A stretch of 64,000 bases of DNA from an uncultured Bacteroidales bacterium (GCA_945833885.1 CAMAFY010000005.1:1-64000); one strand, 5' to 3'; positions 17,554 to 27,043 are shown, counted from the stretch's first letter. Notes: generated by a model not told the origin, from the letters alone. Numbers and translations: made by a program.

Positions 17554-18942
17554 ATGAAGAAGAATATCATATTTTTAGCCATACTGGGCGTCGGAATGGC
17601 CTTCACTTCCTGCTCCACTGAGGAAGATCTTCTCTTCGACGAGAGCGCGGCAGAGCGCCTCAATGGTGCCAGTGACCTCTACTCCAAACGCCTCACGGCA
17701 CAACCTAATGGTTGGGCAATGCAACTCTATCCCACGACGAAGAACGAGTCGCCCTTCGGCAACGGATATCTCGTACTGATGGATTTCAACGAGGACAATT
17801 CCGTGACCTGCGCCATGAACAACATCCTTACCAATGGTGTTTACCGCAGCGACGTTTCGGCGTGGGAGGTTATCACCGACAATGGTCCGGTGTTGACCTT
17901 CAATACCTACAACGATGTCCTCCACACCTTCACCAATCCTGAGGACGTCAGCATCACTACCGGCTACGGAAACGACGAAACCGGTACGGGTATCGGCGGT
18001 GATTACGAGTTCGTCATCGTAGATGCTCCCGAAGATGCCAGTTACATGATGCTCAAAGGTAAGAAGCGTGGTACGTACAACCTGCTCACCCCCATCGAGG
18101 AAGGCGTGAACTATGAGGACTACCTCGTAGAGGTCAAGGCGTTCCAGAAGGCCATGTTCCCCGAGAATGCCGCTTCCAACGACTACATCCACTATGGCGA
18201 CAGCGTCTGCATCTTTGAGGATGCCGGCGACGGTATCCCCGCCATTTACCCTGTAGACGGCGATGCTGTGACGCAATCCAGTTTCAATCCCTTCCTCATC
18301 ACCAAGCGTGGCGACACCTTCTATCTGCGTTTCCGTGATGAGAAGACCTTCGGAGAGTCCACCGTTCAGGACTATCGCTACGATGTTGAGCGCGACATCT
18401 TCGAGAGCATCGACGATCCCGCATTCTACATCTGCGGTGACAATCCCTACCGTTTCTTCACAGAGGCCATCGCTTCCAACACGTTTATCCTCAAGCGTGG
18501 AACACATACCGGTAACGACACCTATGCTGTTGTCAACGAAGCCCTGGACGAGGTCTTCAATACTTACCGTAAGGCGAACAGCAACTACGGACCTGTCAAC
18601 TACAATATCATGCTCACCTCCGACGGACGTCTCCGTCTTACCGTGGCATACAACCCGAAGTCCGAGTCCACCACCACGCTCACCTATTACTACGAATACA
18701 GCGCAGAGGGTGACAAGGTTACCTTCAAGTATTCTGAACCTGCCAGCGATAAGAACGGCATCAGCAAGAATCACTATGAGCGTGTGAAGCCTGTGCTTGA
18801 CGGCATCTTCAACGATACGTTCACGATCGAGAAGCATATCACCGCCTTCGACCTGTCGTATCTCCGCTTTACCTCCACCACGAACAGCGCAAAGACGTTT
18901 GTCCTGGAGATGAAAGCCCGCGAGAATGTCGACATGAACTAA
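17554..18942 (+). CDS. DUF4302-type lipoprotein with an in-frame extension after the stop
   Basis: 462 aa from ATG 17554 (lipobox Cys20 in FTSCSTEED); an earlier in-frame ATG at 17533 overlaps the previous stop and puts extra residues before the signal. Resembles DUF4302 proteins of SusCD loci with the zinc metallohydrolase; their function is unknown, probably substrate binding at the surface. The stop TAA (18940-18942) is followed in the same frame by 32 sense codons (GVPFYPSDTIPEGVLYILNL...) to TAG at 19039-19041, which read like a natural protein end. Either the protein has lost its last 33 residues recently or the stop is read through. The spacer 18943-19245 holds this tail and nothing else clear. 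Confidence 0.8.
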   Translation: MKKNIIFLAILGVGMAFTSCSTEEDLLFDESAAERLNGASDLYSKRLTAQPNGWAMQLYPTTKNESPFGNGYLVLMDFNEDNSVTCAMNNILTNGVYRSDVSAWEVITDNGPVLTFNTYNDVLHTFTNPEDVSITTGYGNDETGTGIGGDYEFVIVDAPEDASYMMLKGKKRGTYNLLTPIEEGVNYEDYLVEVKAFQKAMFPENAASNDYIHYGDSVCIFEDAGDGIPAIYPVDGDAVTQSSFNPFLITKRGDTFYLRFRDEKTFGESTVQDYRYDVERDIFESIDDPAFYICGDNPYRFFTEAIASNTFILKRGTHTGNDTYAVVNEALDEVFNTYRKANSNYGPVNYNIMLTSDGRLRLTVAYNPKSESTTTLTYYYEYSAEGDKVTFKYSEPASDKNGISKNHYERVKPVLDGIFNDTFTIEKHITAFDLSYLRFTSTTNSAKTFVLEMKARENVDMN

Positions 18943-19245
18943 GGTGTTCCATTCTATCCCAGCGATACTATCCCGGAGGGTGTTCTGTATATCCTCAATC
19001 TAAAGGGCATGGTCAACGGCATCCATGTCAGGAGTTTATAGGACACCCTCCTGCGTTTTAGGCAGGTTTTGCGGCTCCCCTTCCCCCGTCTTCGGAGCCT
19101 TATCCGGTTTTCCATTGTAGCGATGCTCCTATCGTGCCTTATGGAAACCGTGTGTCATCCGCAACGGCAGACATCGGATATCGCAAAATCCCCCTAAGAC
19201 AGCAATCACAAAAGAAACTGATTATTAACATAAACAAAAACGAGT

Positions 19246-20907
19246 ATGAAGAATTTTATCTTTCTCTCTGCAATGGCTGTAGCCTCGCTTTCCGCAAGTG
19301 CACAGGCTCAGCAAGTGACTCTCAAGGCAAATCCCGTTGATTTCACCAAGGGATTGAAGACCCTGAACGCTACAAGCGCCGAGGCCTTGAAGGCTGTTGC
19401 CCCCAAGCGTTCCGTAGAAGACGGTGTTCTCTACGGCCGTCCCGAAGGTGTTTACCACAGCGCCTATTCTTTCGGTGGCGATGGTTCGATACCCGCTCTC
19501 CTTGTTCCCGGTCTGAGCGCAGTGACTTACCCCAACTGGTGCCCCAACCCCGGTGCCGCCACTTGGAGTGTTGAGGGTTCTAACGGTCCCGTTGACCTTT
19601 CCGCCAACGCTGACCTCGACAACAACCTCGTCATGACTTGGGGTATCAACTCCTCCAACGACACTGAACAGTATTTCCTCACCGGTTATAACCAGCCCAC
19701 CATTACCGTAGGATCCTCTTCATTCACCGCACCTGAGGTGACGGCTGTTGCCAATGATGTTACTCCCGTCATGAACTGCTCTCCCGTTGCTTCGGGCATC
19801 TATGGTGGTTTCTCCGATGGTCCCGCTTTTGGTACCGGCAGTGTACTCGAGCAGTTTCTGTTGAGCCAGGATGACGTTGTTGAGATTACCGGTACCGTAG
19901 AGTTCTACGAGAAGCCCGCCGCTCCCATGTATACCACCGCTTTCGAGGTTCCTTTCATCTCTTATCAGGAAGATCCTCTGGGTGGAAAGTCCCTTACTAT
20001 GACCCTCCACACCTATGGTTATGCAGACGGAGTAGGTTATTACCTCGATGAGAAGAAGGAAGAACTCACCTGCAGCGTCGCAGACGTTCAGGGAAGTTTC
20101 GAGGACGAAACCGGTCAGACTTGCTGGTATGGTAGCCTTACTTTCTATAAGGAGACCCAGAATGAGTTTGGTGACCTCGTTGAGGACCCCTTCGTTATCG
20201 ACTACGCTTACGCCGCTAACATCTCCGGTTATGCCCAGGAAGGCGTGGATGTACGCTTCCGTCTTGCTGTCGTTGACGATGCTTATCAGATGGAAATCTC
20301 GCGTCCTACCCGCTTCGAGACCGTTGCCGCTGATGGTAGCAAGGTGTATTACTTCGTCGGAAATGACGAGCAGTTCTACAAGACCCTCATTTACACCTAC
20401 TGCTTCTTCGATGGTGTGGTGGCTGCCGATCCCGAGTTTGCCAGCCTCGAGTTCAGTGCTGACGGCCAGACATGCCTCACCGACCACCCCAATGTTTCCG
20501 GAGACGATGCCGTTAGTTTCATTCCTTTTGTTAGCGCCGCTCCCTACTACCAGTACGACGAGGCCGGTACTGCTGTAGGTGTCAACTACGAATTAGAAGG
20601 TCTTCCCGAATGGCTTACCGCTTCCGTTTCCGACGAGCCCCGTACCGACTACGGCTATAGCGCTCTTCTGTTCGAGTGCCAGCCCCTCCCCGAGGGCGTA
20701 GAAGGCCGCTATGCCGACATCTATCTCGTTGGTCGTGGCGCAAAGAACGCCAAGCCTTTCCGCGTACGTCAGGGTACCGTTGCCGGCATCAACAACATCA
20801 GTGTTGAGAACACCGGAAACGAAGTGCTGTACAACGTTGCAGGTCAGCGTGTAAACAACGCTAAGGGTATCGTTCTTTCCAAGAACGGCAAGAAGATTGT
20901 TAAGTAA
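19246..20907 (+). CDS. Secreted protein of unknown function with T9SS sorting tail
   Basis: 553 aa, signal peptide about residues 1-22 (ASLSASAQAQQ). The body is rich in aromatic and acidic residues and beta-strand patterns (GLYGRPEG-like VLYGRPEGVYHSAYSF, NPGAATWSVEG) with no recognised domain. The last 35 residues (EVLYNVAGQRVNN...GKKIVK) fit a short Por-secretion tail, so type IX export to the surface is likely. No promoter box is seen in front, so it is probably the last gene of the SusCD operon, and it has its own terminator behind it. It may bind or process the operon's substrate. Confidence 0.78.
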   Translation: MKNFIFLSAMAVASLSASAQAQQVTLKANPVDFTKGLKTLNATSAEALKAVAPKRSVEDGVLYGRPEGVYHSAYSFGGDGSIPALLVPGLSAVTYPNWCPNPGAATWSVEGSNGPVDLSANADLDNNLVMTWGINSSNDTEQYFLTGYNQPTITVGSSSFTAPEVTAVANDVTPVMNCSPVASGIYGGFSDGPAFGTGSVLEQFLLSQDDVVEITGTVEFYEKPAAPMYTTAFEVPFISYQEDPLGGKSLTMTLHTYGYADGVGYYLDEKKEELTCSVADVQGSFEDETGQTCWYGSLTFYKETQNEFGDLVEDPFVIDYAYAANISGYAQEGVDVRFRLAVVDDAYQMEISRPTRFETVAADGSKVYYFVGNDEQFYKTLIYTYCFFDGVVAADPEFASLEFSADGQTCLTDHPNVSGDDAVSFIPFVSAAPYYQYDEAGTAVGVNYELEGLPEWLTASVSDEPRTDYGYSALLFECQPLPEGVEGRYADIYLVGRGAKNAKPFRVRQGTVAGINNISVENTGNEVLYNVAGQRVNNAKGIVLSKNGKKIVK

Positions 20908-20924
20908 TTCTTACTGAACATCAA

Positions 20925-20988
20925 TTCTTGAAATTATGAAATTTGTTTCCGAAACTCTGAAATAGGGTTCCTGAAACGATGATATGCC
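20925..20988. repeat. Short 22-bp tandem array (three units)
   Basis: Units start at 20925, 20947 and 20969, each carrying a TGAAA word at the same phase. It lies between the stop at 20907 and the terminator at 20989. Confidence 0.55.
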
Positions 20989-21028
20989 GAGTGCCGAGGT
21001 CCGTAAAAAAGACCCCGGCACTCTTTTT
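20989..21028 (+). terminator. Terminator of the SusCD operon
   Basis: GAGTGCCGAGGTC (20989-21001) pairs with GACCCCGGCACTC (21011-21023), with a single mismatch, then TTTTT. Confidence 0.8.
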
Positions 21029-21120
21029 GTTTCGCCGTGTCCCATCAACGGATATTGCAAAAGACGACGGACGAGGCAACAGAAAATTATTGCGGTGCAG
21101 AATCATGCTTCCCGCACCTT

Positions 21121-21297
21121 ATAACCGTACAACCTCTTTAGCGAACCCGTACAAGCCATGTTTCGAACTCGCATCCCCCCTTGTCATGACCCCCCACGCC
21201 CCCTTTTGCGAACCCGTACAAGCCCTATTTTGAACTCGCATCCCCCCTTGTCATGAACCTACAACCCCGGTTTTTTAATCCTCACAATCCTGTCGCG
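21121..21297. repeat. 22-bp tandem array with a 67-bp higher-order repeat
   Basis: Units start at 21121, 21143, 21165, 21188, 21210, 21232, 21255 and 21277. Units 2 and 3 (GAACCCGTACAAGCC; GAACTCGCATCCCCCCTTGT) are repeated as units 5 and 6, so a three-unit block was copied. It is noncoding. Confidence 0.82.
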
Positions 21298-21369
21298 CGT
21301 TTTTTCTTCGTGGAAAGTTGAGCACAGGTTGCTTGTTGTCCTCCTCACTTTCCTCGGAACACTTCGTCA

Positions 21370-21435
21370 GAAAGTTCCGATGTTTCCGCTGCAAACTTCC
21401 GCATTTTCATGCTGAAAGTTCCGATGTTTTTCTGT
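21370..21435. repeat. 22-bp tandem array (GAAAGTTCCGATG type)
   Basis: Units start at 21370, 21392 and 21414: GAAAGTTCCGATGTTTCC, CAAACTTCCGCATTTTC, GAAAGTTCCGATGTTTTT. Same core as the arrays at 43124, 51129 and 32066. The remaining bases of 20908-22017 show no gene. Confidence 0.75.
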
Positions 21436-21681
21436 TGGTGTCCGATAGCGGGGCAGACCATGAGCCGGCATCGGAGCAACTGCGGGCAGGGAAGTGCGGT
21501 AAAGAATATAGTTTGCCGTGCTGCCTACCTTTCGGATTGTGGGCTTGCGGATCAGCGTCCGCTGCGGAAACCATTGGATATCCGCCGTGAATCGCTTGTC
21601 CGGAAAAACTCCGACATCGACTCCTTTTCCGCGTTAAAAAAGGTGAAAAACAAGAAAAAGCCGAACCTTTCTGCCTCCCTT

Positions 21682-21713
21682 TTTGCACACTTCATTGAAA
21701 TGTCGTAATTTTG
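21682..21713 (+). promoter_or_regulatory. Promoter of the M6 protease gene
   Basis: TTTG at 21682-21685, 20 bp, then TAATTTTG at 21706-21713. It predicts a leader of about 300 nt before the ATG at 22018. Confidence 0.6.
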
Positions 21714-22017
21714 TGCACCTCTACTGTGGTGCTTGTAATGCCTCGCATGGGATTTCCCGCATCGCCGGCACCAAAGTTCGTCCCCGCATTTCCCCCTCGT
21801 CTTTACAGCCCTGTAAAGGGTTCGGTGCCGCATCTGCCGCCGTTTCTTTAGGCGGGTTCTGTCGTGTTTCTCCCCCAAGCCCCTATAAAACAGGATTGTG
21901 ATTTGCGGTAGTGGCTTCGACGACCCGCCCTGACTCCGACATTATGCGTGGCATCGTCCGAAAAACCTTTGTAAAACCTTACTACTTACCCTATATTTAA
22001 TACCGTTTTCCCCATTC

Positions 22018-24255
22018 ATGAAGAAGATTCTCACCTTTGTTGCAGGCGCATTTCTGGCCCTTTCCGCCAGTGCTGTCCGCCCGTTACATGTCCCCTATGC
22101 CATCCCCGATGGCAATGGTTCCACGGTCATGCTCTATAAGCACGGAGATATGGGCTTAGAGTTCTACACCACGCTCGACGACCGCATCGTCATCCGTAAC
22201 GAGGAGGGCCGTCTGGTCTATGCCCTTTTCCAGAATGGCGGCCTTGTGGCTTCCGATGTTGCCGTCCACGACATTGCCCGCCGCTCTGCCGATGAACTGA
22301 AGTTCGCCCTCAGCGGAGCCCTCACCCCCGCAGCCTATGGCGAGGCGCGCAGTCTCGCACAGTCGGCCTCCGCCATGCAGCGTGCCGCATCCTCGCCCCA
22401 GCGTGTCCACTATGCCAGCACCACCGACGGACTGGGCAAGTACGGAACCTCCGCCCTCGGCTCGCTTCCCAGCATCGGAAAGTTCTCCATCCCCGTCATT
22501 ATGGTGGAATATGCCGACACGAAGTTCCAGGAAACCACCACCATTGACTACATGACGCGCTACTACAACGAGGAAGGGTTCACCGATATTTCCGGCATAA
22601 ACTACAAGGTTACGGGTTCCGTACGCGACTACTTCTACGACCAGAGCCGTGGACTTTTCGAGCCCAACTTCGACATTGTCGCCAAGGTGACGCTCAGTAA
22701 GGAGTACGCCTATTACGGACAAAACAGTACCAAAGGTGGCGACATGAGGGCTGGAGAAATGGTGAAGGAGGCCGTACAACTCGCACAGGCGCAGGGCATT
22801 GACTTCTCAAAGTACATCAATACCACCAAACAAAACGTGCCCCTCGTCTGCATCCTCTATGCCGGAGAGGGCGAGGCCACCGGTGGAGATGAGAACACCA
22901 TCTGGCCACATCAGTGCGATATCCCCTATTCCAGCAGCAACATCGGCGGCACACGCTTCGGTTCGTACTTCGTCGGTAACGAACTCTGCAGTACGAAACT
23001 GATGGGTATGGGCGTATTCGTCCATGAATTCTGCCACGCCCTCGGACTTCCCGACTTCTATGATTCGACCTACAGTTATCAGGGTAACCAGCCTTTCGGC
23101 CTGTGGTCCGTGATGGACGTCGGTCCGTACAACGAAAGCACCTACACTCCCGCGCGGATGACCGCCTATGAGCGCAGTTATCTGGGTTGGCTCACCATTC
23201 CCGAATACTCGGAAAAGGAGGCTGTCACCCTTGCCGCCCCCGATGCGGACTACGATTCCTCCGTGTTCCTCTATCGTCTTCCCAATTCCGAGAAGGACTA
23301 TTTCATCTTCGAAAACGTCAACGAAGGCAAGTGGTCGCCGTCGAATTCCGGCTCCGGACTGCTCGTGACCCGCTTCCATTACGACATTGATGCCTGGGCT
23401 TACAACACCGTCAACGTGTCGGAGCATAAGAAAAAGGCAATGGTCGTGACCGCCAGTGGCGAGGAAATCAATTCTACGGCACGCGCCTCTCACCTCTATG
23501 GCACCAATGTCTTCGACATTCCCAGCCTGACCAAATGGAACGGAACCACCGACGAGGATCACCCCATCTACCAGATTTCGCGCCACCAGGACGGCAGTCT
23601 GACGCTGAATTTCCTCGAGCGCAACATCTATAAGACCGAGGCTACCGACGGACGTCTCTACCAGCGTGTGGACGATATGGCGCAACTTGTTTCCGGCGAC
23701 ACCATCATTCTCGTCAGCAACGACGAGCCGATGGCGCTCAGTGTATTCTCCGCCACCAGCGGACGTGCCGTCACCCCCGTCAAGATGTCCGGTGTTTCCA
23801 CCGCTGAGGGCAACGAAGACGTGCTGATGCTCCGTGCCATCATGACGAAGGACGGCACAAAGTGGGGCTTGCAGTTCAAGCAGAACGGTGCGAATGCCTA
23901 TCTTTGCGCCACCACCACGGGTGTCCTCTCCAGCAACACCAAGACCGACGCCAACAGTCTCGCCACAATCGACATCGTCGACGGCAATGCTGTCATCAGA
24001 TTCGGCACGGGTGCACGCGGATACGTCACCTATATGACCGACAATACGCGCGTTTCCTGCTCCGACGGCAGCACGCCTTCCGGCATTTCCATCTATCGCC
24101 TTGCCGGTGTTGTCGAGGGCATTCAGGAGGTCAATGCCGATGTTCCGGCAACTTCCACGGAGGTCTTCACGGTTTCCGGCCGCTATGTGGGCAACGATCT
24201 CGAGGCCCTGCCCGCCGGCATCTACGTGGTCAACGGTAAGAAGGTGCTGCGTTAA
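22018..24255 (+). CDS. Secreted M6-family metalloprotease with T9SS tail
   Basis: 745 aa, signal peptide about residues 1-19. The M6 domain (about 150-400) holds the zincin motif HEFCHALGLPDFYD: ligands H336, H340 and D346 and catalytic E337. A C-terminal region with TDGRLYQRVDD and LVSGDTIILVSN follows, then the Por-type tail EVFTVSGRYVGNDL...GIYVVNGKKVLR. It hydrolyses proteins outside the cell. It lies just after the SusCD-zinc-metallohydrolase operon, which suits feeding peptides to that transporter, although it has its own promoter. The start is the first ATG with a good signal. Confidence 0.92.
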   Translation: MKKILTFVAGAFLALSASAVRPLHVPYAIPDGNGSTVMLYKHGDMGLEFYTTLDDRIVIRNEEGRLVYALFQNGGLVASDVAVHDIARRSADELKFALSGALTPAAYGEARSLAQSASAMQRAASSPQRVHYASTTDGLGKYGTSALGSLPSIGKFSIPVIMVEYADTKFQETTTIDYMTRYYNEEGFTDISGINYKVTGSVRDYFYDQSRGLFEPNFDIVAKVTLSKEYAYYGQNSTKGGDMRAGEMVKEAVQLAQAQGIDFSKYINTTKQNVPLVCILYAGEGEATGGDENTIWPHQCDIPYSSSNIGGTRFGSYFVGNELCSTKLMGMGVFVHEFCHALGLPDFYDSTYSYQGNQPFGLWSVMDVGPYNESTYTPARMTAYERSYLGWLTIPEYSEKEAVTLAAPDADYDSSVFLYRLPNSEKDYFIFENVNEGKWSPSNSGSGLLVTRFHYDIDAWAYNTVNVSEHKKKAMVVTASGEEINSTARASHLYGTNVFDIPSLTKWNGTTDEDHPIYQISRHQDGSLTLNFLERNIYKTEATDGRLYQRVDDMAQLVSGDTIILVSNDEPMALSVFSATSGRAVTPVKMSGVSTAEGNEDVLMLRAIMTKDGTKWGLQFKQNGANAYLCATTTGVLSSNTKTDANSLATIDIVDGNAVIRFGTGARGYVTYMTDNTRVSCSDGSTPSGISIYRLAGVVEGIQEVNADVPATSTEVFTVSGRYVGNDLEALPAGIYVVNGKKVLR

Positions 24256-24304
24256 GGCGGGAAATACCGTCCTTACCGTTTGCTGACAACGGTAGAAAAC
24301 ATAA

Positions 24305-24345
24305 AAAGAGGATGTGCCTGTTTTGACACATCCTCTTCCTTTTTA
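24305..24345 (+). terminator. Terminator of the M6 protease gene
   Basis: AAGAGGATGTG (about 24306-24316) pairs with CACATCCTCTT (24327-24337), followed by CCTTTTTA. Confidence 0.75.
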
Positions 24346-24360
24346 TGGAGAATTGCAATG

Positions 24361-24398
24361 AAAGACGGCACAGGAAGGTGTTTTCCTGTGCCGTCTTT
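24361..24398 (-). terminator. Terminator of the glyS-FKBP operon
   Basis: AAAGACGGCACAGGAA (24361-24376) and TTCCTGTGCCGTCTTT (24383-24398) form a perfect 16-bp stem with a 6-nt loop. The transcribed strand downstream is A/T rich. Confidence 0.75.
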
Positions 24399-24446
24399 TA
24401 CGTGATTTTCACCGGGAAGCCCCGGCCGGTAGGGTGGGCGGAAACG

Positions 24447-25109
24447 TCAGTTCCATGCCGGAGGATTGGTGCCCACGCGGTAAAAAGCCTTCAACCGCAT
24501 GTCGAATACCAGTGTGGAGTTGGCGGGAATGCCGCCCGATGAACTTCCGGTCTCGCCGTACGCCATATTTGCAGGGATGAAAACGCGCCAATAGTCGCCG
24601 ATACGCATGTGGAAGAGCGCGGTGCTCCAACCTTCGATTACGCCCATCGCCAGGAAAGTGGTGGTGACTTCGAAGCGTTTGTCCATGATATCCTCGATGG
24701 TCGTCCCCATTCCTGTGTGGTCGAAGATGTATCCGTTGGCATAAGACTTGCTGGGTATCAGTCGTCCTGCGTAACTTACGCGTACGGAGTCTGTGGCCAA
24801 CGGGTATCCGCTTCCGGTTCCGCGTTCAATAACCTTCACGGCAATACTGTCTTTCCACGTTGTCACGCCGCCCGTGGTGTTCTGGAAACTGGGGAAAACG
24901 CGCCATTCGCAGTGTTCTTCCCAGGCATCGCCCCATTGAGACTTCGCGGCAGCGATGGCGCTTTTGGCGTGTGCCAGGGTGTCGAGCATGAAGGTCGTGT
25001 TGCGGGCTTCCCAGTTTTCAAACTCCGTATTCTCCTCCGATGTTTCGGAACAGGCGCAGAATCCTGCGGCAACGGCCAGGAGCAGTAGTAAGTGGATGAT
25101 ATTTTTCAT
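24447..25109 (-). CDS. FKBP-type peptidyl-prolyl isomerase lipoprotein
   Basis: 220 aa with start at 25109 (the ATG at 25136 would precede the signal by nine residues). Lipobox FCACSE puts the lipid on Cys20 or Cys18. The C-terminal FKBP fold is seen in RVSYAGRLIPS, FDHTGMG, VIEGWSTALFHM, WRVFIPANMAYGETG and STLVFDMRL. It isomerises prolyl bonds in exported proteins, so it acts in the envelope. It lies 96 bp after glyS on the same strand and shares its terminator, so the two are probably one transcript. Confidence 0.9.
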   Translation of the reverse strand: MKNIIHLLLLLAVAAGFCACSETSEENTEFENWEARNTTFMLDTLAHAKSAIAAAKSQWGDAWEEHCEWRVFPSFQNTTGGVTTWKDSIAVKVIERGTGSGYPLATDSVRVSYAGRLIPSKSYANGYIFDHTGMGTTIEDIMDKRFEVTTTFLAMGVIEGWSTALFHMRIGDYWRVFIPANMAYGETGSSSGGIPANSTLVFDMRLKAFYRVGTNPPAWN

Positions 25110-25205
25110 TGTCGTTGTCTGTGGTTTTCCGTCCACATCGCCTTTCCGCTGCCAGAGAGTGCGGGCGTTCCGACGCGGTGGACGGGAATGCTGTGGCGTA
25201 ATTTC

Positions 25206-26747
25206 TTACTTAAGTTTCTTGAGAAGGCTGACGATGCTCACCTTATCTTCAATGATTCCTCGCAGGTCTTCGATGCGTACACGTTGCTGTTCCATGGTGT
25301 CGCGGTCGCGGAGAGTGACGCATCCGTCGGTCAAAGTGTCGGGGTCTACGGTCACGCAGAACGGTGTTCCGATGGCATCCTGGCGGCGGTAGCGCTTGCC
25401 AATCTGGTCCTTTTCCTCATAGATGCAGCGGAAATGGTATTGCAGACTGTCGATGATTTCGCGTGCCTTTTCGGGCAGACCGTCCTTCTTTGTGAGGGGG
25501 AACACGGCAAGTTTCACGGGTGCGAGGGCTGCGGGAAGGTGCAGAACGGTGCGCGTCTGCCCGTCCGGAAGTTGCTGCTCCTCGTAACTGTGGCACATGA
25601 CGCTGAGGAACATGCGGTCCACTCCGATGGATGTCTCGATGACGTACGGGGTATAACTTTCGTTTATTTCGGGGTCGAAGTATTCAATCTTCTTGCCTGA
25701 GAACTTGGCATGCTGGCCGAGGTCGAAGTTTGTGCGGCTGTGGATGCCTTCAACTTCCTTGAAACCGAACGGCATGTGGAACTCAATGTCCGATGCGGCA
25801 TTGGCATAGTGTGCCAGTTTCTCGTGGTCGTGGAAGCGGTAGTTCTCCGCTCCGAAGCCCAAAGCCTGGTGCCATGCCATGCGGGTTGCCTTCCATTTCT
25901 CGAACCATTCGAGTTCTGTGCCGGGCTTTACGAAGAACTGCATCTCCATTTGTTCAAACTCTCTCATGCGGAAGATGAACTGTCGTGCCACGATTTCGTT
26001 GCGGAATGCCTTTCCGATTTGCGCGATTCCGAAGGGAACCTTCATACGTCCGGTCTTCTGAACGTTGAGATAGTTGACGAAAATGCCCTGCGCGGTCTCA
26101 GGACGTAGGTAAACTTTCAGCGCACCATCGGCAGTGCTTCCCATTTCTGTGGAGAACATGAGGTTGAACTGCCGCACATCGGTCCAGTTTCGCGTGCCAC
26201 TGATAGGGCAAACGATTTCCTCGTCGATGATAATCTGGCGGAGTTCTTCCAGATTTGTGGCGTTCATGGCGTCGGAGAAGCGCTGATGCAGGGCGTCGCG
26301 TTTGGTCTGGTTTTCCAGAACACGGGCGTTTGTGGCGCGGAACTGCGCTTCATCGAAGGCATCTCCGAAACGTTTCCGGGCCTTTGCTATTTCCTTTTCG
26401 ATCTTTTCGTCGTACTTCGCAATCTGATCTTCAATCAGAACGTCGGCACGATAGCGCTTTTTGCTGTCGCGGTTGTCGATGAGGGGGTCGTTAAATGCGT
26501 CAACGTGTCCGCTGGCCTTCCAAATGGTGGGGTGCATAAAGATGGCACTGTCGATGCCAACGATGTTCTCATGGAGCAGAGTCATCGCCTGCCACCAGTA
26601 CTGTTTGATATTGTTTTTCAACTCAACACCGTTCTGACCGTAGTCATACACGGCACCGAGTCCGTCGTAAATGTCGCTGGATGGGAACACAAAACCGTAT
26701 TCCTTGCAGTGTGATACGATTTTCTTGAAGACGTCTTCTTGAGCCAT
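25206..26747 (-). CDS. glyS: Glycyl-tRNA synthetase, class II dimeric type
   Basis: 513 aa, the alpha2-type enzyme found in Bacteroidota, archaea and eukaryotes, not the alpha2beta2 type. It charges tRNA-Gly. Visible parts are the N-terminal GLGAVYDYG motif, class II motif 1 around FMHPTIWKASGHVDAF, motif 2 (FNLMFSTEMGS, FRNEIVARQFIFRMREF) and motif 3 (ETSIGVDRMFLSV), then an anticodon-binding C-terminal domain (PVKLAVFPLTKKDGL). Essential and cytoplasmic. A 22-bp array and a -7 box lie directly upstream. Confidence 0.97.
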   Translation of the reverse strand: MAQEDVFKKIVSHCKEYGFVFPSSDIYDGLGAVYDYGQNGVELKNNIKQYWWQAMTLLHENIVGIDSAIFMHPTIWKASGHVDAFNDPLIDNRDSKKRYRADVLIEDQIAKYDEKIEKEIAKARKRFGDAFDEAQFRATNARVLENQTKRDALHQRFSDAMNATNLEELRQIIIDEEIVCPISGTRNWTDVRQFNLMFSTEMGSTADGALKVYLRPETAQGIFVNYLNVQKTGRMKVPFGIAQIGKAFRNEIVARQFIFRMREFEQMEMQFFVKPGTELEWFEKWKATRMAWHQALGFGAENYRFHDHEKLAHYANAASDIEFHMPFGFKEVEGIHSRTNFDLGQHAKFSGKKIEYFDPEINESYTPYVIETSIGVDRMFLSVMCHSYEEQQLPDGQTRTVLHLPAALAPVKLAVFPLTKKDGLPEKAREIIDSLQYHFRCIYEEKDQIGKRYRRQDAIGTPFCVTVDPDTLTDGCVTLRDRDTMEQQRVRIEDLRGIIEDKVSIVSLLKKLK

Positions 26748-26771
26748 AATGTTTGAAATATGTTTCTTTTT

Positions 26772-26904
26772 TGTGAATATCGTGGGAATGGTCGGCGAAT
26801 ATCAGGGATGTTTCCTGCGGATATCGGGGGAGTTCTCAGTACGTTTCGGGGAAATTTCCTGCGGGTTTTAGGGAAAAATCCGGGGAGTTCCAAGGATGAT
26901 ATTC
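26772..26904. repeat. 22-bp tandem array upstream of glyS
   Basis: Six units start at 26772, 26794, 26816, 26838, 26860 and 26882, five of them exactly 22 bp. Conserved positions include GATATCGGGG and TTTCC at the unit end. It begins 25 bp before the glyS start, so it lies in the leader or promoter region. Confidence 0.85.
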
Positions 26905-26950
26905 GGGTATTCTTTTGGATAACGTGCTGTAAGAACCCTATTTATCGGAG

Positions 26951-26958
26951 CAAATATA
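26951..26958 (-). promoter_or_regulatory. Probable -7 box of glyS
   Basis: Reads TATATTTG on the minus strand. The 22-bp array lies between it and the start codon, so it would be transcribed. Confidence 0.4.
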
Positions 26959-27001
26959 AGCATTTTCTTCCTATTTCACGGCATCTCCCTGTCGATAGTG
27001 C

Positions 27002-27043
27002 AAAAAAAAGTTGGCCCAACGAGTCACATCGTCAGGCCAACTT
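27002..27043 (-). terminator. Terminator of the sigma/anti-sigma operon
   Basis: AAGTTGGCC (27008-27016) pairs with GGCCAACTT (27035-27043); the minus strand then runs into eight T's. Between it and the gene, 27110-27183 has three loose units of about 22 bp (GTGAATGRGTGTGG). Confidence 0.75.

Noticed and set aside
18975-19052. Inverted repeat GGAGGGTGT...ACACCCTCC as a terminator
   Set aside because: The loop is about 60 nt, there is no T run, and the left arm is part of the in-frame tail after the DUF4302 stop.
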